DNA of 64,000 nt from Lachnoclostridium edouardi (GTDB lineage Bacteria > Bacillota > Clostridia > Lachnospirales > Lachnospiraceae), in NCBI RefSeq assembly GCF_900240245.1, contig NZ_OESQ01000001.1, positions 3,116,913 through 3,180,912 on the forward strand, read 5' to 3'. The notes below the pieces were generated by a model. The model did not search any database. It saw nothing but the letters and a program-made list of their open reading frames with translations, and had not been told where the DNA came from. Below are positions 27,448-34,692 of this stretch, one piece after another. Position numbers and translations under genes: made by a program. The first letter of the stretch is position 1. Every line of letters starts with the position of its first letter.

Positions 27448-28350
27448 CTAATTTTTAATAATAGCCTGCTCCTGAATAAAGTTTAAAAACAATCCTAAGG
27501 TGGAGGATAAAGGGAAATTGCTGTAGGCAAAGCCAATCGTTCTGTATTGAATTTCCGCCTCCAGGGGAATTTCCACTAATTCTTTTCTGTCCAGCTCGTC
27601 CTGAACAAATTCTTTAATAACACAGCCTACGCCCATGCCGATTTTGGCAAATTCTATTAGCAGATCCATAGTAGTTACTTCTAAAACCTGATTAGGCACC
27701 ATGTTGTGCTGGGCCATGTAGTCGTCAATGTGGCGCCTTGTTAAGTTATTTCGGTCCAGAAGCATAATATTTGCAGTTTGGAATAAATCGGCCTCATCTC
27801 CCTCCCTCAGATGAAGATTATCCAGATAGCTTTGAGTGGAGACAAAGATATCGTGAATATTCTGGATGGGAGTAAAGGTCAGGCTTTTTTTATTTTCAGG
27901 CTCCGCCACAACTCCAATATCTATCTGCTGATGCTCCAGCATAGATAAGGTGTGAGCAGTAGCCTGGCTTTCAATGGTAATTTTAACATGAGGGTATTTA
28001 TCAATAAACGCCTTTAAATAAGGCAGGAGAATATACCTGCATAAGGTGGTGCTGACGCCGATGCGCAGCTGACCGATATTAAAATCCCGAATCCGCTTCA
28101 GCTCTTTTTCTCCCCGGTCTAAAAACTCAAAAGCAGCCTTTGTGTGGGTGAAAAGTAGCTCCCCTTCTTCTGTAAGGTGGACTCCTCTGGAATTTCTTGT
28201 AAATAAAGTAACCTCCAGATTGTCCTCCAGCTTGCTGATGGCCTTGCTGATGGCTGGCTGGCTGATATAAAGTTCTTTGGCCGCTCTGGAAATATTGCCT
28301 GTTTTGGCTACCTCATAAAAAATCTTATATTGAGAAAGATGTTGTTCCAT
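27448..28350 (-). CDS. LysR-family regulator, divergent from leuCD
   Basis: A 300-residue LysR regulator. The helix-turn-helix reads FYEVAKTGNISRAAKEL, SQPAISKAISKLE, then FTRNSRGV. The effector domain begins LRIGVSTTLCRYILLPYL. It is transcribed away from leuC, and the 158-bp divergent gap holds the leu promoter, so it likely controls leuCD and perhaps ilv genes. The effector is unknown; a branched-chain intermediate is inference. Confidence 0.9.
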   Translation of the reverse strand: MEQHLSQYKIFYEVAKTGNISRAAKELYISQPAISKAISKLEDNLEVTLFTRNSRGVHLTEEGELLFTHTKAAFEFLDRGEKELKRIRDFNIGQLRIGVSTTLCRYILLPYLKAFIDKYPHVKITIESQATAHTLSMLEHQQIDIGVVAEPENKKSLTFTPIQNIHDIFVSTQSYLDNLHLREGDEADLFQTANIMLLDRNNLTRRHIDDYMAQHNMVPNQVLEVTTMDLLIEFAKIGMGVGCVIKEFVQDELDRKELVEIPLEAEIQYRTIGFAYSNFPLSSTLGLFLNFIQEQAIIKN

Positions 28351-28400
28351 ATGAACTCCTATATATAACTGTTTTTTATATTATCCATATCTAACATGTA

Positions 28401-28430
28401 TTGTCATTATACCAAACTGTATGATAAAAT
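28401..28430 (+). promoter_or_regulatory. Promoter for leuCD
   Basis: TTGTCA (28401-28406), 18-nt spacer, TAAAAT (28425-28430). An ATACCAAACTGTAT imperfect palindrome in the spacer could be part of a LysR site. Confidence 0.55.
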
Positions 28431-28508
28431 GTAAAGCAGGAATTCAAAATTTAAACGGACACGAAAGATAATCAGAGATTAAAATAAATGTGTCAAGGAG
28501 GACTGACC

Positions 28509-29774
28509 ATGGGAATGACAATGACCCAAAAGATTCTGGCAGCTCATGCAGGGCTTTCAGAGGTAAAAGCAGGACAGCTGATTGAAGCTGACTTGGATTT
28601 GGTGCTTGGAAATGATATTACTTCTCCAGTGGCTATTAATGAGATGAAGAAAATGAAAGAGCAGGCAGTATTTAACAAAGATAAAATTGCTCTTGTAATG
28701 GACCATTTTATTCCAAATAAGGATATTAAGTCAGCAGAAAACTGTAAATGCTGCAGAGATTTTGCCTGTAGACATGAGATTACCAATTATTTTGACGTAG
28801 GGGAAATGGGAATTGAACATGCCCTTCTGCCGGAAAAAGGACTTGTAGTTGCAGGGGATGCAGTAATAGGAGCAGATTCCCACACATGTACATACGGGGC
28901 CTTAGGAGCATTTTCCACAGGAGTGGGAAGTACAGATATGGCTGCCGGAATGGTGACAGGCAAGGCCTGGTTTAAAGTACCTTCCGCCATTCAGTTTGTG
29001 CTGACAGGAAAGCCGGGAAAATGGGTTAGCGGAAAAGATGTAATCCTTCATATTATCGGCATGATTGGAGTAGACGGAGCTCTTTATAAATCCATGGAAT
29101 TTACCGGGGACGGCATAAAAAATCTGACTATGGACGACCGTTTTACTATTTGCAATATGGCCATTGAGGCAGGAGGCAAAAACGGCATTTTCCCTGTAGA
29201 TGATGTGGCTATAGAATATATGAAAGAGCACTCTAAGAGACAATTTACTGTATATGAGGCAGACCTGGATGCAGAGTATGAGAAGGTTTATACGATTGAC
29301 CTGTCTCAGTTAAAGCCTACTGTGGCTTTCCCACATCTGCCTGAAAACACAAAAACCATTGACCAGGTAGGAGATATTAAAATTGATCAGGTAGTAATCG
29401 GTTCCTGCACCAACGGACGCATGGACGATATGAGAGCCGCCGCTTCAGTGTTAAAGGGCAGAAAGGTGGCAAAGGGCGTGCGCTGTATTGTAATTCCTGC
29501 TACCCAGGCAATTTATCTTCAGTCCATGAGAGAAGGGCTGCTGGAAATCTTTATTGAGGCAGGAGCTGTTGTAAGTACTCCTACATGCGGACCATGTTTA
29601 GGCGGATATATGGGAATTTTAGCGGCAGGAGAGCGCTGCGTTTCCACTACAAACAGAAACTTTGTGGGCCGTATGGGCCATGTGGATTCAGAAATATATC
29701 TGGCAGGGCCGGCAGTTGCAGCTGCAAGCGCAGTGACAGGTAAAATTTCATGTCCATGTGAACTGGATAACTAG
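28509..29774 (+). CDS. leuC: 3-isopropylmalate dehydratase large subunit
   Basis: The ATG at 28509 is set by AAGGAGG 8 nt upstream. The 421-residue protein is an aconitase-type iron-sulfur hydratase of the shorter HacA/LeuC2 kind. It has [21 protein letters not shown], and [10 protein letters not shown], which provide the [4Fe-4S] cysteines. It isomerises 2- to 3-isopropylmalate in leucine synthesis together with LeuD, encoded 11 nt downstream. Confidence 0.95.
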   Translation: MGMTMTQKILAAHAGLSEVKAGQLIEADLDLVLGNDITSPVAINEMKKMKEQAVFNKDKIALVMDHFIPNKDIKSAENCKCCRDFACRHEITNYFDVGEMGIEHALLPEKGLVVAGDAVIGADSHTCTYGALGAFSTGVGSTDMAAGMVTGKAWFKVPSAIQFVLTGKPGKWVSGKDVILHIIGMIGVDGALYKSMEFTGDGIKNLTMDDRFTICNMAIEAGGKNGIFPVDDVAIEYMKEHSKRQFTVYEADLDAEYEKVYTIDLSQLKPTVAFPHLPENTKTIDQVGDIKIDQVVIGSCTNGRMDDMRAAASVLKGRKVAKGVRCIVIPATQAIYLQSMREGLLEIFIEAGAVVSTPTCGPCLGGYMGILAAGERCVSTTNRNFVGRMGHVDSEIYLAGPAVAAASAVTGKISCPCELDN

Positions 29775-29785
29775 GAGGTAAAACC

Positions 29786-30271
29786 ATGAAAGCTATTGGC
29801 AGCGTTTTTAAATATGGAGATAATGTAGATACAGACGTAATTATTCCAGCCAGATACTTAAATGCCACAGACGGAAAAGAATTGGCAAAGCACTGTATGG
29901 AAGATATTGATAAAGAATTTATTCACAAGGTGCAGAAGGGGGACATTATTGTGGCCAATAAAAACTTTGGCTGCGGTTCCTCCAGAGAACATGCGCCTTT
30001 GGCGATAAAGTGCGCCGGAGTCAGCTGTGTAATCGCAGAAACATTTGCCAGAATTTTCTACCGCAATGCAATTAATATTGGCCTTCCTATTATTGAATGT
30101 GAGGAAGCGGCTAAGGCTATTGAGGCGGGAGATCAGGTGGAAATTGATTTTGACAGCGGAATTATTACAAATAAGACAAAAAATCAGCAGTACCAGGGCC
30201 AGGCCTTCCCGCCCTTTATGCAGAAAATTATTACTGCAGGCGGGCTTGTAAACTACATTAACGAAAAATAG
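29786..30271 (+). CDS. leuD: 3-isopropylmalate dehydratase small subunit
   Basis: A 161-residue swivel-domain subunit with [14 protein letters not shown] and [11 protein letters not shown], the substrate-binding loop of the aconitase small domain. It follows leuC by 11 nt with TAGGAGG. leuB and leuA are not in the window. Confidence 0.95.
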   Translation: MKAIGSVFKYGDNVDTDVIIPARYLNATDGKELAKHCMEDIDKEFIHKVQKGDIIVANKNFGCGSSREHAPLAIKCAGVSCVIAETFARIFYRNAINIGLPIIECEEAAKAIEAGDQVEIDFDSGIITNKTKNQQYQGQAFPPFMQKIITAGGLVNYINEK

Positions 30272-30295
30272 ACATATGTACCTTTGAGCAGAGGA

Positions 30296-30333
30296 GGAGA
30301 ATGTTGCAAAAAATGCAATGTTCTCCTTCTTTG
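30296..30333 (+). terminator. Terminator after leuD
   Basis: GGAGAATGTTGCA (30296-30308) pairs with TGCAATGTTCTCC (30314-30326), apart from facing TG pairs, around AAAAA; the T-run after it is broken (TTCTTTG). Confidence 0.65.
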
Positions 30334-30404
30334 CTTGTATAAATAAAAAGGACAGATTATAATAGAAAAAAACATTTATAGAAAAATCATCCGGGGAGAG
30401 AAAA

Positions 30405-31112
30405 ATGGAAAGACAAGGAACAATAGAAGAGATTTCCGACGGCAAGCTGTACGGAGGGAATGATATGGTAAAAGCAGACTGCCATGATTGCGCCGGCTGC
30501 TGTGAATGCTGTAAAGGTATGGGGATTTCTATTCAGCTGGACCCGCTGGATATACATCGGATTTCAAGTTATGAGGGAAAAGGCTTTGAAAAGCTTTTAG
30601 AGGAGAGCGTGCAGCTGAATTTAGTATCAGGCTTGATTCTCCCTAATATGAAAATGGACGGGCAAAAGGAGGCCTGTTATTATTTAGACAGCAAAGGGCG
30701 CTGCAGGATTCACAAGGCAAGGCCTGGAATCTGCCGTCTGTTTCCCTTGGGGAGATACTATGAAAACAGAGAATTTCATTATTTTCTTCAGGTAAATCAA
30801 TGTAAAAATGAAAACAGGTCTAAAATTAAGGTAAAGAAGTGGATAGACACGCCGGAGCTGAAAAAGTATGAGGATTTTACAGTAAAATGGCATTTTTTTA
30901 TAAAAGATATTCAGGAGTATTTAGTGAAATCAGGAGACAAAGCTTTGGCAAAGGAAATGGGCATGTATATTTTAACTAATTTTTATATGAAGCCTTTTTC
31001 TGAGGCCCAGGATTTTTATGGAGAGTTTGAAAACCGGCTGCTTGAGGCAAATCATTATGTACAGGAAAAAATACAGAGTTTATCTGTACAATCTAATACT
31101 GCAGGTGTATAA
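30405..31112 (+). CDS. YkgJ-family cysteine-cluster protein
   Basis: A 235-residue protein with an N-terminal Cys cluster (DCHDCAGCCECCKG) and the family pattern CYYLDSKGRCRIHKARPGIC followed by RLFPLGRYY. The family (UPF0153, zinc/iron-chelating) binds a metal, often linked to iron-sulfur or methylation enzymes; no firm function is known. The GGGGAGAG before the ATG fits this start. It is followed by the FMN riboswitch, so it is a separate unit. Confidence 0.82.
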   Translation: MERQGTIEEISDGKLYGGNDMVKADCHDCAGCCECCKGMGISIQLDPLDIHRISSYEGKGFEKLLEESVQLNLVSGLILPNMKMDGQKEACYYLDSKGRCRIHKARPGICRLFPLGRYYENREFHYFLQVNQCKNENRSKIKVKKWIDTPELKKYEDFTVKWHFFIKDIQEYLVKSGDKALAKEMGMYILTNFYMKPFSEAQDFYGEFENRLLEANHYVQEKIQSLSVQSNTAGV

Positions 31113-31157
31113 TAAAACACAGGATCTGAAAAAGGTCAGATAAAAATAAAATAAAAA

Positions 31158-31269
31158 GTCTTTGTGGCAAGGTGAAAGTCCTTACCGATGGTATAGTCCA
31201 TGACCTGCTTTTGGCAGCTGATTTGGTGAAATTCCAAAACCGACGGTGATAGTCCGGATGAGAAAAGAC
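31158..31269 (+). ncRNA. FMN riboswitch (RFN element)
   Basis: Conserved RFN blocks are clear: AAGGTGAAAGTCCTTACCGA, GGTATAGTCC, then TTGGTGAAATTCCAAAACCG and ACGGTGATAGTCCGGATGAG. The closing stem P1 is GTCTTT (31158-31163) with AAAGAC (31264-31269). FMN binding should favour the terminator at 31283-31344 and shut off ribU. Confidence 0.97.
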
Positions 31270-31282
31270 ATATTCCAGAAAA

Positions 31283-31344
31283 GAGCGCTGCAAAGCCAGG
31301 CCGCCTGTACAGACAGGCAGCAGGTTTTACGGCGCTCCCTTTTT
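31283..31344 (+). terminator. Riboswitch-controlled terminator
   Basis: GAGCGC (31283-31288) pairs with GCGCTC (31332-31337), with an inner GCCTGT/ACAGGC hairpin, followed by CCTTTTT. It forms the expression platform of the FMN riboswitch. Confidence 0.82.
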
Positions 31345-31384
31345 GTATGCAGGGATATTTGCCTATGACGGACAGGAGGAAAAA

Positions 31385-31990
31385 ATGAAAGCAACATGGA
31401 GCACAAAAAATCTGGCATTAACAGGAATTATGGGAGGACTGGCGGCAGTTCTTATGTTTTTCCGTTTTCCCCTCCCCTTTATGCCTCCTTTTATGGATTT
31501 TGATTTTGCCGGTTTAGTGGAAATCATTGGAGGATTTGCCTTAGGACCTATAGCGGCAGTTTTTATTGTTGTTGTAAAGGTGCTGGTAAAGCTAGTGTTA
31601 ATGGGCACCAACTCTGCCTTTACAGGGGAAATTCAAAATATTATTTTAAGTCTGGCTTATGTGCTGCCTGCAGTGTGGATTTATGACAGAAAAAAGACTA
31701 AGAAGACAGCCGTTGAAGGTATGGCCGTGGGAACGGCAGTCTGCGCCGTTGTAGCTATATTTACTAATCTTTATATGATTATTCCTTTCTATGTTAAGCT
31801 TTTTGGAATGACTATGGAAGATATCATAGCTATGTGTCAGGCTGTAAATCCGGCGATTAACGGACCACTTACATTTGCTCTTTTTGGGGTAATGCCTTTT
31901 AATATTATTAAAAACGGAGCAGTTTCTATTGTTACATATTTTGCCTACAAAAAAATCAGCGTTCATATTAAACACTTTGTCAGCAGATAG
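31385..31990 (+). CDS. ribU: Riboflavin ECF transporter S component
   Basis: The ATG at 31385 follows GACAGGAGGAAAAA. The 201-residue membrane protein has about six helices and RibU landmarks: an N-terminal basic/helix start (TWSTKNLALTGIMGGLAAVL), FMDFDFAGLVEIIGGFALGP, and GEIQNIILS. It binds riboflavin and works with the shared ECF energising module encoded elsewhere. The FMN riboswitch just upstream confirms the substrate. Confidence 0.95.
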   Translation: MKATWSTKNLALTGIMGGLAAVLMFFRFPLPFMPPFMDFDFAGLVEIIGGFALGPIAAVFIVVVKVLVKLVLMGTNSAFTGEIQNIILSLAYVLPAVWIYDRKKTKKTAVEGMAVGTAVCAVVAIFTNLYMIIPFYVKLFGMTMEDIIAMCQAVNPAINGPLTFALFGVMPFNIIKNGAVSIVTYFAYKKISVHIKHFVSR

Positions 31991-32002
31991 GAGGAAAATA
32001 AT

Positions 32003-32482
32003 ATGCAGGAAAGGCCAAATCAGGAAATCAGTGTAAAAGAGGGGGAGGAGAGAATGTTTCGCCTGCTGGGAACTCATAAAATTATGGCTTTAGCTTCCAG
32101 CGTTCAGGATTATGTTATGGTGAGAAATGTCAGCTGTTTATTTTATGACGGAAAAATTTATTTTAAAACTGACAAAAATTTCAGAAAGACACAACAGCTT
32201 TTTCAAAACCCTAATGTAGCTTTGTGCTGGAATGGAGTTCAGGTGGAAGGAACCGCGGAAAATAAGGGACTTGTTATTGACGAGCCGGGGAGAAAATTTG
32301 AAAAGCTTTATGAAAAATATTTGAAAAATAGTTATAATAAATACAGCCATGAGGATACAGAGATTTTAATAGAAGTGACGCCGGGATTTGCGGAGCTTTG
32401 GGATACAGATGAAAATGGAGATGCTTACCAGGTGTTTGTAGACTTTAGAAAAGGCAGCGCAGAAGTGGTTTCCTATGATTAA
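32003..32482 (+). CDS. Pyridoxamine 5'-phosphate oxidase-family flavoprotein
   Basis: A 159-residue split-barrel protein with MALASSVQDYVMVRNVSCLF, DGKIYFKTDKNFRKTQQL, NPNVALCW. This family binds FMN or F420 and includes many general stress proteins; the exact substrate is unknown. It starts 12 nt after ribU (shared AGGAGG), so it is probably co-transcribed and FMN-regulated, which fits an FMN-binding protein. Confidence 0.85.
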   Translation: MQERPNQEISVKEGEERMFRLLGTHKIMALASSVQDYVMVRNVSCLFYDGKIYFKTDKNFRKTQQLFQNPNVALCWNGVQVEGTAENKGLVIDEPGRKFEKLYEKYLKNSYNKYSHEDTEILIEVTPGFAELWDTDENGDAYQVFVDFRKGSAEVVSYD

Positions 32483-32496
32483 TTAATAAAATTTTG

Positions 32497-32581
32497 CCAA
32501 AATATTTTCTATGAAACAACACATACTACACATGTAGACAAAAAGGCGGTGTAAAAAGCCTGTGTTTAGAAAATATTTTGG
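32497..32581. repeat. 15-bp inverted repeat ending in the coat-gene ribosome binding site
   Basis: CCAAAATATTTTCTA (32497-32511) is an exact reverse complement of 32567-32581. The right arm runs into GGAGG (32580-32584) of the next gene, so a long hairpin could mask it. Confidence 0.7.
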
Positions 32582-32593
32582 AGGTGACAGGAA

Positions 32594-32767
32594 ATGAGCC
32601 CAAAAGAATTATCTTATATTGAGGATGCCCTGGGACATGAAAAGTTTTTAAAAACTCAGTGTCAGGAGGCTGCCCAGAATCTGCAAGATCCAGATTTAAA
32701 GGCATACGCCCAGCAGTTAGCCCAAAAACATCAGCAGATATTTACAAATTTGTATAATCTTGTGTAA
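32594..32767 (+). CDS. Small CotF-like spore coat protein
   Basis: A 57-residue protein, ATG at 32594 after GGAGGTGACAGG. It reads MSPKELSYIEDALGHEKFLK and continues as a helical pair ending FTNLYNLV. The pattern matches the short partner proteins encoded next to CotF-like coat genes in Clostridia (helix with H-E-K-F and a late Q-x-H). It lies 13 nt before the next CotF-like gene. Family call is by pattern only. Confidence 0.65.
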   Translation: MSPKELSYIEDALGHEKFLKTQCQEAAQNLQDPDLKAYAQQLAQKHQQIFTNLYNLV

Positions 32768-32780
32768 GGAGGAAGGAAAT

Positions 32781-33026
32781 ATGGACGACAGATGTATTAT
32801 GGAAAATATGCTCCTTACAACTAAGGGAGTATGCGATTTGTACCTTCACGGCACCATTGAAGCCGCTACCGGTAATGTCCACCAGGCATTTGACGCCGCC
32901 TTAAACGACAGCCTGTGTATACAGGATGAAATTTATAAAAAAATGTCCGCAAAAGGCTGGTATACAACAGAGCAGGCAGAACAGACAAAAATGATGAAGG
33001 TGAAAAATCAGTTTGCAGGAATGTAA
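32781..33026 (+). CDS. CotF-family spore coat protein
   Basis: The ATG at 32781 follows TAAGGAGGAAGG. The 81-residue protein has the CotF pattern: ENMLLTTKGVCDLYLHGTIE, then AFDAALNDSLCIQDEIYKKM and SAKGWYTTEQA. CotF proteins form part of the spore coat in Bacillus and related small forms are common in Clostridia. A terminator follows. Together with the gene before it, it supports a sporulating host. Confidence 0.85.
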   Translation: MDDRCIMENMLLTTKGVCDLYLHGTIEAATGNVHQAFDAALNDSLCIQDEIYKKMSAKGWYTTEQAEQTKMMKVKNQFAGM

Positions 33027-33041
33027 AACTATATTTTTCGT

Positions 33042-33071
33042 AAGTCCGCCTTTTTGGCGGGCTTATTTTTT
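33042..33071 (+). terminator. Terminator after the coat protein pair
   Basis: AAGTCCGCC / GGCGGGCTT stem with a T5 loop, followed by ATTTTTT. Confidence 0.9.
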
Positions 33072-33086
33072 ATTGTTATGAGCACT
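33066..33086 (+). repeat. 21-bp repeat, copy 2
   Basis: Identical to 10739-10759. Here it starts inside the T-tract of the preceding terminator and stands at the left edge of the HTH-DUF3990 cassette. Confidence 0.6.
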
Positions 33087-33126
33087 TAGTGGCTGTATTT
33101 TCTGAAATCGCCCTTGCTCCTGCCTA

Positions 33127-33155
33127 TTGTATACATGCATCTCATATGTTATAAT
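33127..33155 (+). promoter_or_regulatory. Promoter for the HTH-DUF3990 pair
   Basis: TTGTAT (33127-33132), 17-nt spacer, TATAAT (33150-33155). The spacer contains small palindromes (ATGCAT, CATATG) that could be an operator. Confidence 0.72.
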
Positions 33156-33196
33156 ATAAGTATTCAAATGCTATATCCCAACGCAAGGGGGTCGTT

Positions 33197-34045
33197 ATGA
33201 AAAGTTCTGAAATTATAAAAGAAATCCGCTCCTACCTGAATTTAAGTCAAAGGGAATTCGCTGATGTACTAGGCGTAAGTTTTGCAACTGTCAACCGCTG
33301 GGAAAAGGGGCGCTGCCAGCCATCGCAAATCGCAGTAAACGCCATCAAAAATTTATGTGCGGATAATAAAATTGATTTTTCTCAATTTGAGGGAAACCAT
33401 ATGATTAGAACTAATGAAATTATTACTCTTTATCATGGCTCAAAGTCAGGAATTCGCGGGGCCATTGCCCCTACAAGCCGGGAACGCTGCGATTTTGGAA
33501 AAGGCTTTTATATGGGAACCCATGAAGATCAGCCCCTTACTTTAATTTGTAATTTTCCTGACGCCAGAATATATACATTAAGTGTTGATCTATCCAATCT
33601 GAAAATTCTGGATATAGAGGTGGGATTAGACTGGGCGTTACTAATCGCGTATAATCGTGGCAAAATGGAGTCTGTGAAACATTCAGGGCTCTATAATCGT
33701 TTTGCAAATTTAAGTAAAGAGTATGATATAATTGTTGGATATATTGCTAATGACAGAATGTTTGTCGTTTTGGACCGTTTTTTTAATGGAGAAATTACTG
33801 ATATGGCGCTTATTAACAGTCTTTCGGCCTTAAACCTTGGCAAGCAATATGTTGCCCTAACAGAGAAGGCTTGTAAAAACATAACAATCATTGATGAGAA
33901 AGAGCTTAATCAGCCTGAGCGTGGTAAAATAAAGCAGGAAAGTGAAGCCAACCGTTCTAAGGGCATTGCAATTGCAGATGAAATTTGCCGGAAATTTCGC
34001 CGTGAGGGACGATTTTTTGATGAAATATTAAAGGCAGGTGAATAA
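33197..34045 (+). CDS. XRE helix-turn-helix fused to DUF3990 (ADP-ribosyltransferase-like) domain, candidate toxin
   Basis: A 282-residue protein. Residues about 5-55 are an XRE-type helix-turn-helix (LSQREFADVLGVSFATVNRW). From about residue 77 comes a DUF3990 domain: LYHGSKSGIRG, then DFGKGFYMGT (99-108), and YDIIVGYIANDRMF. YHG and DFGxGFY match the NAD-binding pattern of ADP-ribosyltransferase-like toxins. The protein likely represses its own promoter through the HTH. The partner gene starts 1 nt after its stop. A toxin role is inferred from fold and gene pair; the target is unknown. AAGGGGGTCGTT lies ahead of the ATG. Confidence 0.8.
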   Translation: MKSSEIIKEIRSYLNLSQREFADVLGVSFATVNRWEKGRCQPSQIAVNAIKNLCADNKIDFSQFEGNHMIRTNEIITLYHGSKSGIRGAIAPTSRERCDFGKGFYMGTHEDQPLTLICNFPDARIYTLSVDLSNLKILDIEVGLDWALLIAYNRGKMESVKHSGLYNRFANLSKEYDIIVGYIANDRMFVVLDRFFNGEITDMALINSLSALNLGKQYVALTEKACKNITIIDEKELNQPERGKIKQESEANRSKGIAIADEICRKFRREGRFFDEILKAGE

Positions 34046-34046
34046 A

Positions 34047-34481
34047 ATGGATAATTTTACTCTTGAAAAACGTCAGCTTTGTGATATACAGGGACGATTA
34101 TTTGAACTTGCTTTAAAAAATAAATTAGATTGTCCGTTATTTATAGAATCATTTATGAACAGTAAAACTGCCGCTGCTCTGGATGATGTTTATGACCGGC
34201 TGCAATGGGCAGGGGAGGAATATATTCTTGAGGAACTAAATGATGAGGTTCACGGGCTTAAAAAGGCTGGCACAACTTATTCTTTGGATGTAATGTATTG
34301 GATAGGATATACTTACCGCTATTGGCATTACTACACAGGGGAGCATAGTCGTGAAATATATAAAATTGCCGATGCAAAAACCATGAGCGAGTGCTGGCTT
34401 GGCTTCCATACTTTTGACGTTGAAATGGCTGTTGACGACTTAAAAGAGATTTACAGACAAAAACATTCCCCTGATAAATAA
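34047..34481 (+). CDS. Partner of the HTH-DUF3990 protein, candidate antitoxin
   Basis: A 144-residue acidic, helical protein, ATG at 34047 after AGGTGA. It contains KTAAALDDVYDRLQWAGEEY, LDVMYWIGYTYRYWHYYTGE and MSECWLGFHTFD. I do not know a named family. It begins 1 nt after the HTH-DUF3990 gene and is closed by its own terminator, so the two form a complete two-gene cassette. Which of the two is toxin and which antitoxin is inference. Confidence 0.65.
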   Translation: MDNFTLEKRQLCDIQGRLFELALKNKLDCPLFIESFMNSKTAAALDDVYDRLQWAGEEYILEELNDEVHGLKKAGTTYSLDVMYWIGYTYRYWHYYTGEHSREIYKIADAKTMSECWLGFHTFDVEMAVDDLKEIYRQKHSPDK

Positions 34482-34492
34482 TATATTTGCTG

Positions 34493-34539
34493 AAAAAGCT
34501 GCTTGCGCCTCCTGGGTAGAGGAATAAGCAGCTTTTATA
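34493..34539 (+). terminator. Terminator after the candidate toxin-antitoxin pair
   Basis: AAAAGCTGCTT pairs with AAGCAGCTTTT; inner CCTC/GAGG pairing; the tail is TTTTATATT. Confidence 0.85.
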
Positions 34540-34692
34540 TTCTATTATTTTATTTTTGTTTAAAGATAAAAATAATAATTATTGATATTTATATAGTATT
34601 GTGGTAAATTAATTAAATCATAATATCTACTATATATTGTGTTTTAAATGATGATTTACTCTATACATAGTATGATGGATGGGAGAAATGGA

